From NCBI RefSeq assembly GCF_028623165.1, contig NZ_CP117767.1, forward strand, positions 1-35,895: a stretch of DNA of 35,895 bases, given 5' to 3'. Under the pieces are notes generated by a model. That model was given only the letters and a program-made list of their open reading frames with translations. It had not been told where the DNA came from and ran no database searches. The stretch is from Nostoc sp. UHCC 0926. Its GTDB lineage: Bacteria > Cyanobacteriota > Cyanobacteriia > Cyanobacteriales > Nostocaceae. How positions within the stretch are numbered: position 1 is the first letter of the stretch; each line of letters begins with the position of its first letter. Made by a program: the position numbers and the translations under genes. Positions 25,381 through 33,005 of the stretch are shown piece after piece.

Positions 25381-28263
25381 TCAAGGCTCACGAAGAGTGC
25401 GAATTTCTCCATGTAGCCGAATGTGTTCAACCAACCGCTTGGTTTCACCACCTGCTAATTCTAGTTCCCTGAGATTACCCACCAAAACAAACAATTCCTT
25501 TGCTCTACTAACGGCGGTATTCAGTAAATTAGGTTTACGATTAAGGAACCAAAAACTATGCTCTTGGTGACACTGGTAAGGAGAAAAGATGATGGCTGCT
25601 TTTTCTCCCCCCTGGAAGGTGTGAACTGTGCCAATATCATCCCAAGAAAAGTTTCGCCAACGGTTAGATAGTCGATACTTGAGCGCGTTAGCTTGCTGCG
25701 AAAACGGCGACATCACCCCAATTGTTTTTGAGTTGTCATCCGAGTTAGTAGAGTACCCATGTTTGAGCAAGGACGCAATTATAGTTTCTACGGCATCGAT
25801 TTCTTCTGGATTGGTATTATGGGTGTGGCTTCCTTCAACGTGGTAAGCCAGCAGATGCTTGACCGTTGCAGTCTGTTGATCACTTGAAAGGATTTGCAGA
25901 CCACCAGGATAGTTGGGACTGCAAAACTGAATAATGGGTGGGGTGCAACGGTAATGATTAGAGAGAATAATGCCATTGCCTAAGTCGCCTTCTGCGCCAC
26001 TAGAGCCAGCAGCGCGATGATAAGCGGTAGCCGTGTATTTGGCAGTGGGGGCATAGCGATAGTAGTCTTCATTGCCCATGCCCCGATCCAGAAAGGCGGT
26101 TTTCAAATATTGTTTGATAGTATCGTCGCAAAAGTTAACTATTGGCTCAATTTGTTGGGGGTCGCCAGCCACTACTGCCCGTTGCGATCGCACTAGCAAA
26201 GGAAATAATTGATGTATGAGAGTTGTCCCCGCTTCATCCACCAATGCCAGCTTGATGATATTGGGCTGAAGAATTGGCAACATATTACGCATTGATTGAA
26301 GGGTGGAGGTAATAACAGGGAAAATCAAGCTCAAGTCACGGTAGATAGCATCACTATCACTTTCCAGTTTGAGCAATGCCTCTCCGTCTCCCGTCAAGAC
26401 GCTGCCATAAGTTGACAATGCCCTCATAACGCTCTCCTTGCGTCGGAGAGTTTCTTGCAACAGAAAAGCCCAGGCACGTTGAAACAGTTCTACCTGTAAT
26501 TGGTGGTGGTCGCGGTAAAAAAGATTGTAGAAATCCCCTTGGGGGTAACTATCGATTTGTTTCTGAATTTGTTGATGTTCTGCTTGTTTTAACTCTCTTT
26601 TCTTATTTAAAGCTGTTAGTTGGGTTTGAATTTCAGTTACTCCCCGGTTAAGATTTTGCCATTGCTGTGAAAAATCTAGTTTTTGGGTAACAGAAGCCTG
26701 GGCTGCGGTTAAACTAGGGCGGTCAAGGGGGGTCTGAAAGGGATGCCCTGTTGCCAAGGTGTTTAAAACAGCAGCGTTTATCCTATTTGCTAGACGCTTA
26801 AAAATTCGCTGATCCGTAGTAGCATTAAGCCAATCCAAGGCTCGTTTTGTAATGGAGTCGGACTCTTTTGCTAGTTCTCGTTCTGCCTGGGATAATGCTT
26901 CTTGTATCTGCTGGTAGGCATCAAGGGGAAAATTTGCATAATCAGACAAACTTGATAGCTGTTCAGTTAGGGCTTGTAACTCGGAATCAGTAACAGCAAT
27001 CTCGTTATTGAGGGATTGGATTTCTACATCCAGTTGTGATCGCAGTTCAATGTCAATGACTTTTTGAGCAGTATTCAAGCGGTCTTGCTCTTGGAGTTGC
27101 TGAATTTCACTCTCTGCTTGCAGTAATTCGAGTTTGGCTTGTTGCCAAGCAGATTGATTAAATTCAGCATTACGCAGCCAATCAGTGCTTGATTGCAGTT
27201 TGGGTAGAGTTTCCTTACGAATAATAGTTTGGTTGCCGCCAGGGAGATAAAACTGTTGAGCAGGAGAATTTATAGTCAGTCGTTGTTGGAATTTTTTAAT
27301 AGTACTGTTATTAGTGCCAACAAAGAGTATTAAATTATTTGCATCATCTTCACCGCGAACAAGCCGTAACGCCCGATTCACTACTTGCTGTGCTATAAGG
27401 TGCAGAAACACTTCTGTTTTTCCAGTACCGGGTGGCCCACAAACAGCAGTTAGTAAGTTCTCTTGGGCGTGTTTTAATACAGATGCTTGAAATTCATCAG
27501 GCGCATGATCCGGGAAAGCTCCCCAGAACATTACCTCATGTCTGGGTGATTGTGGCTCTCCCCATAAGTACTGCATGGCTGGGTGAGTCTCAATTATCCA
27601 TTCAGTCTTACAGTCAGGTTGTTGAAGTTCCTTAAGTATTTCTTGTATGTCAAGTTTCAGGAGGGCGTTATAGGGCGTAAAGTCGCAGCGAAGCAAATAA
27701 GGTTGTCGAGAGGTTTTGTACTTCCCTTCGGGTAAATCTACCAGTTCAAGAAAGTCTCGAAGCGTTGGGAATCTTCCTTTAAATGTATCTTCTAAAAATT
27801 TTCCAATTCCTGAAGCAACAATCAGTGATTCGGTTTGCTCCTCCTCTAGCCCGTACAGCCGCATTAAATTAACAACCACTGGCTGAAACTCGTACTCAGT
27901 CAAGTCCCAGCCAGTTTTGCGGTAATTACCTTTGAATATGGGTGAAATATCAATTGTGAACAGAGGCAGGTATTTCAGCTTTTGCTCTTTCCCCTTGCCG
28001 TTGATTATATAAATTTGTGGGAAAGCAACAGCCATCTGAACATCATTTTTGTTCCCTCTTTTAGCTGCTTGTTGCTGTTGCTGGAATTGCGTAAATACTT
28101 CGCTATCTAACAGTAACTTGTTGCCAACAAGCTGCACTCCCTTATCTACTACTTTTGAATAGATATCTGAAGAACGCTCGACCTCAGCTTGAGTCAGTTC
28201 TTCTAACCTGATGTAGCCTAGCCAGGATTGTACTATCTGGATAAGTTTTTCTGACTCTAGCAT
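25381..28263 (-). CDS. SF1 helicase, Upf1/DNA2-like (AAA_11/AAA_12)
   Basis: 960 residues. Walker A GPPGTGKT at 276-283, motif II VDEAG at 675-679, motif III GDPQQ at 700-704, motif IV-like HYRC at 770-773, motif V HTFQGGEKAAII at 881-892 and motif VI NTAVSRAKE at 915-923: a complete SF1B helicase of the Upf1/Nam7 type. Between Walker A and motif II is a long coiled-coil insertion (about 360-600). The 240-residue N-terminal region is not recognised; no nuclease motif is seen. It is first of a three-gene block with the two GTPases (86-bp gap) and starts 88 bases after parB on the same strand. It would unwind or translocate on RNA or DNA; which is unknown. Mokosh-type defence also uses AAA_11/12 helicases, but without GTPases. 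Confidence 0.8.
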   Translation of the reverse strand: MLESEKLIQIVQSWLGYIRLEELTQAEVERSSDIYSKVVDKGVQLVGNKLLLDSEVFTQFQQQQQAAKRGNKNDVQMAVAFPQIYIINGKGKEQKLKYLPLFTIDISPIFKGNYRKTGWDLTEYEFQPVVVNLMRLYGLEEEQTESLIVASGIGKFLEDTFKGRFPTLRDFLELVDLPEGKYKTSRQPYLLRCDFTPYNALLKLDIQEILKELQQPDCKTEWIIETHPAMQYLWGEPQSPRHEVMFWGAFPDHAPDEFQASVLKHAQENLLTAVCGPPGTGKTEVFLHLIAQQVVNRALRLVRGEDDANNLILFVGTNNSTIKKFQQRLTINSPAQQFYLPGGNQTIIRKETLPKLQSSTDWLRNAEFNQSAWQQAKLELLQAESEIQQLQEQDRLNTAQKVIDIELRSQLDVEIQSLNNEIAVTDSELQALTEQLSSLSDYANFPLDAYQQIQEALSQAERELAKESDSITKRALDWLNATTDQRIFKRLANRINAAVLNTLATGHPFQTPLDRPSLTAAQASVTQKLDFSQQWQNLNRGVTEIQTQLTALNKKRELKQAEHQQIQKQIDSYPQGDFYNLFYRDHHQLQVELFQRAWAFLLQETLRRKESVMRALSTYGSVLTGDGEALLKLESDSDAIYRDLSLIFPVITSTLQSMRNMLPILQPNIIKLALVDEAGTTLIHQLFPLLVRSQRAVVAGDPQQIEPIVNFCDDTIKQYLKTAFLDRGMGNEDYYRYAPTAKYTATAYHRAAGSSGAEGDLGNGIILSNHYRCTPPIIQFCSPNYPGGLQILSSDQQTATVKHLLAYHVEGSHTHNTNPEEIDAVETIIASLLKHGYSTNSDDNSKTIGVMSPFSQQANALKYRLSNRWRNFSWDDIGTVHTFQGGEKAAIIFSPYQCHQEHSFWFLNRKPNLLNTAVSRAKELFVLVGNLRELELAGGETKRLVEHIRLHGEIRTLREP

Positions 28264-28351
28264 GGGGACTTAAACTTAAAAAGGAATACAAGCTAAGTAT
28301 AAAAAATATTTGAGCATTCTGCCTTCTACGTCCTGGTTTTGGTATGTAAGG

Positions 28352-29464
28352 TTACTCAACATTTGTGAGCGTTTCCAGTTGTGCAAGTAGTTTCTCTATT
28401 TGCTTGCGCTTCTTGGGGTCTGACCAAATACGCGATTTTCTTAGTTTGGTAGTCGCAGCAGTAAAGCGCTCTCTATAATCGTTCGACTCGGTGTTTGCGG
28501 TAGAGGCTGGGCTTTTCTTCTCACTAATACGCTGTCTGATTTCGCTTAAAGACCAGTTGTTGGCAATAGCTTGTTCTAAAAAGGCAATGCGCTCATCTAA
28601 TTTTTGAATTTGGGCGATGGCTTTGGCTTTGGTATACTCAAGTGAGCCTTCCCTTAGCGCATCAAGGATATCTTCTGGAAGGTTTAACAAGGGCAGGCGG
28701 TTCTTAACGAAAGATTCCCAGGTCATTAACCCTAAGCCTTCAAACACTGTTTCAACGATTTTGAGGTCTTGGTTTAATGGCTGCTCCTGATTGAGGTCTG
28801 AATTATCTGTTTCGGTTTCGCCCATAACGTTATGGGTAGATAATTCAATATCGCCTTCCTCGTCGCTGATAGCGTTATTGGTAGAATCATTTTCAACTTC
28901 GCCCATAACGTTATGGGTAGGTTCATCACCTTCGCTATCGTGTGCGCCCATAACGTTATGGGTAACTGTAGATGCTTTGCTCTGTAGGCGTTGTAGACGA
29001 TACAGTAATGGCGGGATATCCTCAACGCTTCGACCTAGTTTGAGAGACAGCAGTTGCAGGATACCTTCAGTTTCTTCAACTGGGTTGAGGTCTTCTCGCA
29101 GCAAGTTTTCTATAAGTGCAAATTGAAAAGCTGCGTTATCATCTAACTCTCTAATGACGACGGGGACAACTTTTAGCCCAATACTTAAGGCAGCACGATA
29201 GCGGCGTTCTCCTGCGACTAATTCGTGTTTCTCTCCATCAAGAGGGCGTACTAAAATGGGCTGCAAGATGCCATGCTGTTTGATGGATTCAGTTAACTGC
29301 TTTAATGCTTCGGAGTCAAAGTAACGACGTGGTTGATTAGGTGGCAGAGAAATCTGGTCTAATGGTATGGACACTTGAGAATCGGCATTAATAACGCCTG
29401 TGGTGTCCCAAGGTACATCAATTTTGCTTTTAAGGGGCTGGCTGGCTTTAGTAGTGCGTCTCAT
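28352..29464 (-). CDS. parB: ParB-type partition protein
   Basis: 370 residues. ParB/Srx domain: LPPNQPRRYF at 40-49, LVAGERRYRAAL at 82-93 and ENLLREDLNPVEETEG at 119-134, then the start of the central DNA-binding region. A 55-residue insert (165-216) carries THNVMG three times (168, 183, 210) and a degenerate TNNAIS (195), encoded by the palindromes at 28821-28962. The C-terminal part (LGLMTWESFVKNRLPLL onward, with a second helical domain and a charged tail) follows. The ATG overlaps the parA stop as ATGA. It loads on centromere sites and works with ParA for segregation. The classical HTH is not obvious, perhaps displaced by the insert. Confidence 0.85.
   Translation of the reverse strand: MRRTTKASQPLKSKIDVPWDTTGVINADSQVSIPLDQISLPPNQPRRYFDSEALKQLTESIKQHGILQPILVRPLDGEKHELVAGERRYRAALSIGLKVVPVVIRELDDNAAFQFALIENLLREDLNPVEETEGILQLLSLKLGRSVEDIPPLLYRLQRLQSKASTVTHNVMGAHDSEGDEPTHNVMGEVENDSTNNAISDEEGDIELSTHNVMGETETDNSDLNQEQPLNQDLKIVETVFEGLGLMTWESFVKNRLPLLNLPEDILDALREGSLEYTKAKAIAQIQKLDERIAFLEQAIANNWSLSEIRQRISEKKSPASTANTESNDYRERFTAATTKLRKSRIWSDPKKRKQIEKLLAQLETLTNVE
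28821..28962. repeat. three perfect 16-bp palindromes inside parB (candidate parS)
   Basis: CCCATAACGTTATGGG is a perfect palindrome at 28821-28836, 28902-28917 and 28947-28962. A degenerate copy (12 of 16) lies at 28866-28881. Centre-to-centre distances are 45, 36 and 45 bases. All are in the same codon phase and spell THNVMG on the minus strand. Multiple palindromes of this size beside parAB are what parS centromeres look like. Confidence 0.8.
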
Positions 29465-30216
29465 TTTAAGGATTCTAAACTAACGGCTATTTTTTTCAAG
29501 ATGGCGACAGATGGGTGTTTGGGATCGTAAACTGCAAGGGGCATTCGTTCTTCTGAAGCATCAACAAAAGCAGTAGAGCGAGGAATGGGGGCAAAGACAG
29601 TTCCGGCGCTTGCTAGCTGTTCGGTGATGGCTGCTAAGGTGCGAGTGTCCTGAGAGTTACGGGCATCGTATTTTGTCGGCACAAATCCGGCTATTTGCAA
29701 TTTGCGGTTTGGTTTATTACGTACTGTAGCAACCGTTTTTAGTAATTCGCCTGTTCCCTCAAAGGCTTTGAAATGAGTTTCCAAAGGCACTAGAACATGA
29801 GTGGCAGCTACAAGGGAGATGTAACTTAGTAGCCCTAAGCTGGGAGGACAATCTATGAGGATAAAATCATAATCTGATTCAATTGGTTCGATGGCTTCTT
29901 TCAGGCGGAAATCGCGCATGGAAGCACTAACCAATTGCATTTCTGCCGTGCTGAGAGAGATATTGGCAGGGGCTAAATCCATGCCATGAATTCCTTCATG
30001 TATTGGCAGAGGTTGTTCATCCACAATGGCATTGTTGACAGTTTGCTCTATGTCTCTTGGAACCAAGCCCATAAAAATGGTTAAGCTGGCTTGGGGATCT
30101 ATGTCGATGAGTAAGACACGATGATTCAGTTGTGCTAGTTGGTAGCCCAGGTTTTGGGTAAGGGTGGTTTTGGCAACACCTCCCGCCTGATTAAAGACTG
30201 CGATGATTCGGCTCAT
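29461..30216 (-). CDS. parA: ParA-type partition ATPase
   Basis: 251 residues. Deviant Walker A NQAGGVAKTT at 9-18, where the usual KGG signature Lys is Ala, Walker A' DCPPSLGLLS at about 122, and switch-like LIDIDPQAS at 36-44. It is a short ParA without an N-terminal HTH, as in type Ib/Soj-like plasmid partition. It binds ATP and DNA non-specifically and positions plasmid copies through ParB. Stop and parB start overlap as ATGA, giving coupled translation. An inverted repeat at 30238-30259 just upstream may be the autoregulatory operator. The Ala for Lys change is an oddity, but the catalytic P-loop Lys is kept. Confidence 0.88.
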   Translation of the reverse strand: MSRIIAVFNQAGGVAKTTLTQNLGYQLAQLNHRVLLIDIDPQASLTIFMGLVPRDIEQTVNNAIVDEQPLPIHEGIHGMDLAPANISLSTAEMQLVSASMRDFRLKEAIEPIESDYDFILIDCPPSLGLLSYISLVAATHVLVPLETHFKAFEGTGELLKTVATVRNKPNRKLQIAGFVPTKYDARNSQDTRTLAAITEQLASAGTVFAPIPRSTAFVDASEERMPLAVYDPKHPSVAILKKIAVSLESLK

Positions 30217-30237
30217 AAGTGAGTTTGTTTACCTGCC

Positions 30238-30259
30238 CCGTTACAATTAAAGATAACGG
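30238..30259. promoter_or_regulatory. inverted repeat upstream of parA
   Basis: CCGTTA (30238-30243) and TAACGG (30254-30259) are 6-bp arms 10 bases apart, 22 bases upstream of the parA ATG. Each arm contains TAACG or its complement, the core of the palindromes inside parB, so ParB or ParA could bind here to autoregulate. Confidence 0.4.
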
Positions 30260-30389
30260 TGAAAAGTCATTTAGAAATGTTTATTTTTGTTCGTGGCTGC
30301 TATTTTATTTGAAAATACGATCATCATATTAGGTTATAGCCGATTTAATGAGGTAAGAACGCTCTTCTTGTGAGGAGGATGGTGGTTTG

Positions 30390-31037
30390 ATGATTTCGTT
30401 GTCCAAAGTCGATAAACTTCCAGAACTCAGCTTGAGCGAAATCCAGCAGTATCTAGAAAGTGGACTTTTTCGAGGAATTGGAAAAAAAACTGCCCAAACT
30501 CTAGTCAACTACTTTGGCTATGACACCTTATTGGTATTAGATGCCCATCCAGAAAGACTTGAATCTATCCCTGGATTTGGTGAATCTCGAATCGCTAAAA
30601 TTACCAAAGCGTGGTCTGAGAGTAAAGTCAATCCGACAAGAGGAGCTATTGCCCAGCTTTTGGGTGTAGGAACATCACTTCGATTAACCTTAAAGATTTG
30701 TGAGCATTATGGACACAGAACCGCATCAATACTCAAAAGCGACCCTTACAAATTAATTGATGATATTGAGGGCATCGGCTTTAAAACTGCTGATGAGTTG
30801 GCGATATCGTTGGGAATGTCGGTTGCAAGTGACGCTCGTTACTCCAAGGGTCTACTCCATGTCTTGAAGGAGGCTTTGAGTGAGGGGAACTGTTTTCTGC
30901 CTGAATCTCATTTGTTGGGGCGTGCTGTATCTTTACTGTCACGTCCTCACGTAGTCATACCCAGACCCCCTGAAAAATCAATCTCGTTTTATCTGGTATT
31001 ACCTACTTTTACTCATAAGTTGGTATTTGAGTTCTAA
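30390..31037 (+). pseudogene. RecD2-like helicase fragment (helix-hairpin-helix part only)
   Basis: 215 residues from ATG 30390, with GAGGAGG 11 bases upstream. The text matches the internal helix-hairpin-helix region of RecD-like ATP-dependent helicases: YLESGLFRGIGKKTAQTLV, IPGFGESRIAKI, the DPYKLIDDIEGIGFKTADEL segment and the following helices. The N-terminal OB-like domain (about 90 residues) and the entire C-terminal ATPase (about 400 residues) are missing. After about residue 187 the sequence stops looking like RecD. It is a truncated gene with its own ribosome binding site, possibly a DNA-binding leftover. It is divergent from parA. Confidence 0.75.
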
Positions 31038-31181
31038 CTGTATTAATTAGTAATTATGTACTATAATATGTCTGCTTGTAGCCTTCTTCTGTTTGGTTAA
31101 AGCAGAATAGTAAAAACCTGAAACCTAGAATTGGTAAGCTTTAAGAGCCTCTATTTCCGTTTTTGCACTTATCTCGGCTCT

Positions 31182-31631
31182 ATGCCTATAAACTCTATGA
31201 AATCTCAATGTCTTGTTTATAGCCTTAGTATTGTTTGTGTATTCACACTTTTGGGTTGCAACCGCACCATATTATCGAAAAAAGCTCAACCAACAAATGT
31301 TGCTGCAACCATAACTCCAATTCCATCAATATCACCCCCTGTTCAAAATCCACCAGCAGAGTTACCAATCAGTTCATATTCTAGTGATGAGCTTACTTTC
31401 TTGCCTGTTTCAGTAATCCCATCAATTGTTACGCCTGAAGAAATTGTAATGCGAGAAGAACAAGTCAAAATAGTTCAAGAATATAAGAGGCTTGCAGAGA
31501 ATCGTGTGCAAGCTGGAGTAGGAACACAAATTAGCAAACTTGGGGCTGACTACTTCACTTTGTCAAATCAAATTCAACTACTTCAAGCAAAACAGTTACT
31601 TCAATTAAAACAGCAACAGGAAAAAAAATAA
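31182..31631 (+). CDS. small lipoprotein
   Basis: About 145-150 residues; start at ATG 31182 or, more likely, ATG 31197 (MKSQCLVYSLSIVCVF). A signal peptide ends in the lipobox LLGC, so the Cys would be lipidated and the protein anchored on the outside of a membrane. A Pro/Ser/Thr-rich linker follows (SISPPVQNPPAELPISS), then a helical, Gln/Leu-rich C-terminus (QIQLLQAKQLLQLKQQQ) that could form a coiled coil. It might be a small envelope partner of a transfer apparatus, but nothing proves it. Confidence 0.6.
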   Translation: MPINSMKSQCLVYSLSIVCVFTLLGCNRTILSKKAQPTNVAATITPIPSISPPVQNPPAELPISSYSSDELTFLPVSVIPSIVTPEEIVMREEQVKIVQEYKRLAENRVQAGVGTQISKLGADYFTLSNQIQLLQAKQLLQLKQQQEKK

Positions 31632-31673
31632 AAACCGATAGTTTCAACTGCGCCAATCTCGCCAGGGTTTAAC

Positions 31674-31799
31674 AACTCGTGACTCGGAGTCGGCGGCAAC
31701 GCGGAGTGGCTCTTGCGGGCTTTCGGGTCTAGTTAGCCCCACCAGTAATCTTTCTGCCCTTTTGAGCCACCGACTCCGAGAGCGTAGCGGTCACGAGTT
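31674..31799. repeat. long interrupted inverted repeat
   Basis: Left arm AACTCGTGA plus CTCGGAGTCGG (31674-31693) pairs with CCGACTCCGAG (31770-31780) and TCACGAGTT (31791-31799). A 10-base bulge AGCGTAGCGG sits between the two right segments. It is GC-rich against an AT-rich surround and looks like a mobile or interspersed cyanobacterial repeat. The bulge contains the same GCGTAGC heptamer as the array at 35125. Confidence 0.75.
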
Positions 31800-31926
31800 C
31801 GTCGGGTCAACGCAGCTACTGACGGGTCTACTCCAAAAATCGCATTCCATTCTTGCGATCAAACCTGACCTTGAAATTATCTTCAGTACAGTATTGTCTG
31901 CCTAGACACAATAAGACTACTTGATA

Positions 31927-32027
31927 CAAAAATGAGTATTGCGGGTAGCAATAGGGAGTATTTGGGCGGAGAATTTCTGTAGGGCTGACAAAGGACGCTC
32001 ACACCTTTTGGATCAAAAATGAGTATT
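31927..32027 (+). repeat. direct repeat pair CAAAAATGAGTATT
   Basis: The 14-base unit occurs at 31927-31940 and 32014-32027, 87 bases apart, followed by T/G-rich sequence (GCGGG, TGCGCG). Confidence 0.65.
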
Positions 32028-32226
32028 TGCGCGTCATTTGAAACCAAATTATTGCTATTAATCAACTCTTGAGCAAAACTATATTTTTCTATATTACTTT
32101 ATACTACATTTGTAGCCTAAAACCTGCGCTCCACTCTTGAATTACACCAAAGCTTGCTGTAAACATCACTTATTACATAGTCTTTATGTAGATTATAAGT
32201 GTTGAAATAGTAGTTCTAAATACCTT

Positions 32227-32358
32227 GCTCAACTGGTAGCTGTTGGGTAGCTCAACTGGTGACACACCGCTACCAGTTGAGCAGTAAAAAAGCGAGTTGT
32301 TGAAAATTTGATCATTCCCCAACTGGTAGCTATAGAGTAGCCCTACAGCTACCAGTTG
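32227..32358. repeat. two large hairpins built on CAACTGGTAGC
   Basis: Hairpin 1: GCTCAACTGGTAGC (32227-32240) with GCTACCAGTTGAGC (32269-32282), perfect 14-bp arms; its loop holds a third CTCAACTGGT (32251). Hairpin 2: CAACTGGTAGCT (32320-32331) with AGCTACCAGTTG (32347-32358), perfect 12-bp arms, with an inner GTAG/CTAC pair at the tip. A or T runs follow each, but no long T run. Confidence 0.85.
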
Positions 32359-32435
32359 AGCATAAGACTTTTTGCGAAAATTTCTAGCGTAATGCTTTCT
32401 GACTATGACTTACAGCAAATTTTGATTGCCTGTTT

Positions 32436-32499
32436 CATTCTCAATAACTTCAAAATTATTGAGAATATATAATACACTTGTGTTGCAATTGTGCTTCAA
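32436..32499 (+). promoter_or_regulatory. operator/promoter-like unit, copy 1
   Basis: ATTCTCAATAA (32437-32447) and TTATTGAGAAT (32456-32466) are perfect 11-bp arms, followed at once by TATAAT (32468-32473) on the plus strand. The same 64-bp unit recurs at 32861-32924 with few changes. It resembles a promoter with its operator, but no gene follows in that direction, so a small RNA or a protein-binding site is more likely. Confidence 0.5.
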
Positions 32500-32650
32500 T
32501 AATTCTTTCATTGACTTAATCCAGCCCACTTAACATCCGATTTTTTTTCTTCATGCCTGAATAAAAATTGTTCATTTTACAATCTCTACTAAGTTGATAG
32601 AGATGAAACTTGTTTTAAGTAGTGAAATTGTCTGATTAATCACAGTTACA

Positions 32651-32782
32651 AATAGCAGACATTTTGCACCTAAAACCCCGATTCATATACAAAATGTCTG
32701 CTATTCTGCACAGCTTATACACGCTTTTAAATGTTATAGCTGTCAAGAAACTTTGACTATTCACTACAAAATGTCTGCTATT
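32651..32782. repeat. three copies of a 16-bp iteron-like unit
   Basis: CAAAATGTCTGCTATT occurs at 32690-32705 and 32767-32782 in direct orientation (77 bases apart) and inverted at 32651-32666 as AATAGCAGACATTTTG. All three are exact. The inverted pair has a 23-base spacer. Exact repeats of this length in a gene-free region suggest binding sites for an initiator or partition protein. Confidence 0.85.
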
Positions 32783-32860
32783 TAGAACATCGCTTTGACC
32801 CCAAAACTGGTGTCTAATACATACACCAACTAGCTTTTAGCCACTTTTATCAAACTTGCT

Positions 32861-32924
32861 CATTCTCAATAACTCTAAAATTATTGAGAATATATAATAC
32901 TTTTATGTTGCAACTGTACTTCAA
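32861..32924 (+). promoter_or_regulatory. operator/promoter-like unit, copy 2
   Basis: Same 11-bp inverted arms at 32862-32872 and 32881-32891, then TATAAT at 32893-32898, then a shared tail TGTTGCAA-x-TGT. It is 425 bases from copy 1 in the same orientation, with the iterons between them. Confidence 0.5.
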
Positions 32925-33005
32925 AAAACTGCTCTCTTAACTGCCCAGCTAGTAAAAACTAAAGCGGAGCGATCGCGGCAACGAGTTCGGTCTGCACAGC
33001 GCGGA

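Larger units (their letters stand above)
31632..33005. other. 1.4-kb gene-free region rich in inverted and direct repeats
   Basis: No convincing gene on either strand between the lipoprotein and relaxase genes. It holds the long inverted repeat at 31674-31799, a 14-bp direct repeat pair (31927, 32014), two CAACTGGTAGC hairpins (32227-32358), a duplicated 64-bp operator/promoter-like unit (32436 and 32861) and three copies of a 16-bp iteron (32651-32782). Such density suggests an origin of replication or another cis-acting control region. Confidence 0.7.

Noticed and set aside
28821..28962. CRISPR array
   Set aside because: Repeats are 16-bp perfect palindromes in coding phase with uneven short spacers; no cas genes are present.
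28791..29126. Plus-strand frame with SPITLWV repeats opposite parB
   Set aside because: The palindromes read similarly on both strands, so the repeat pattern is a mirror of parB. No start signal supports it.
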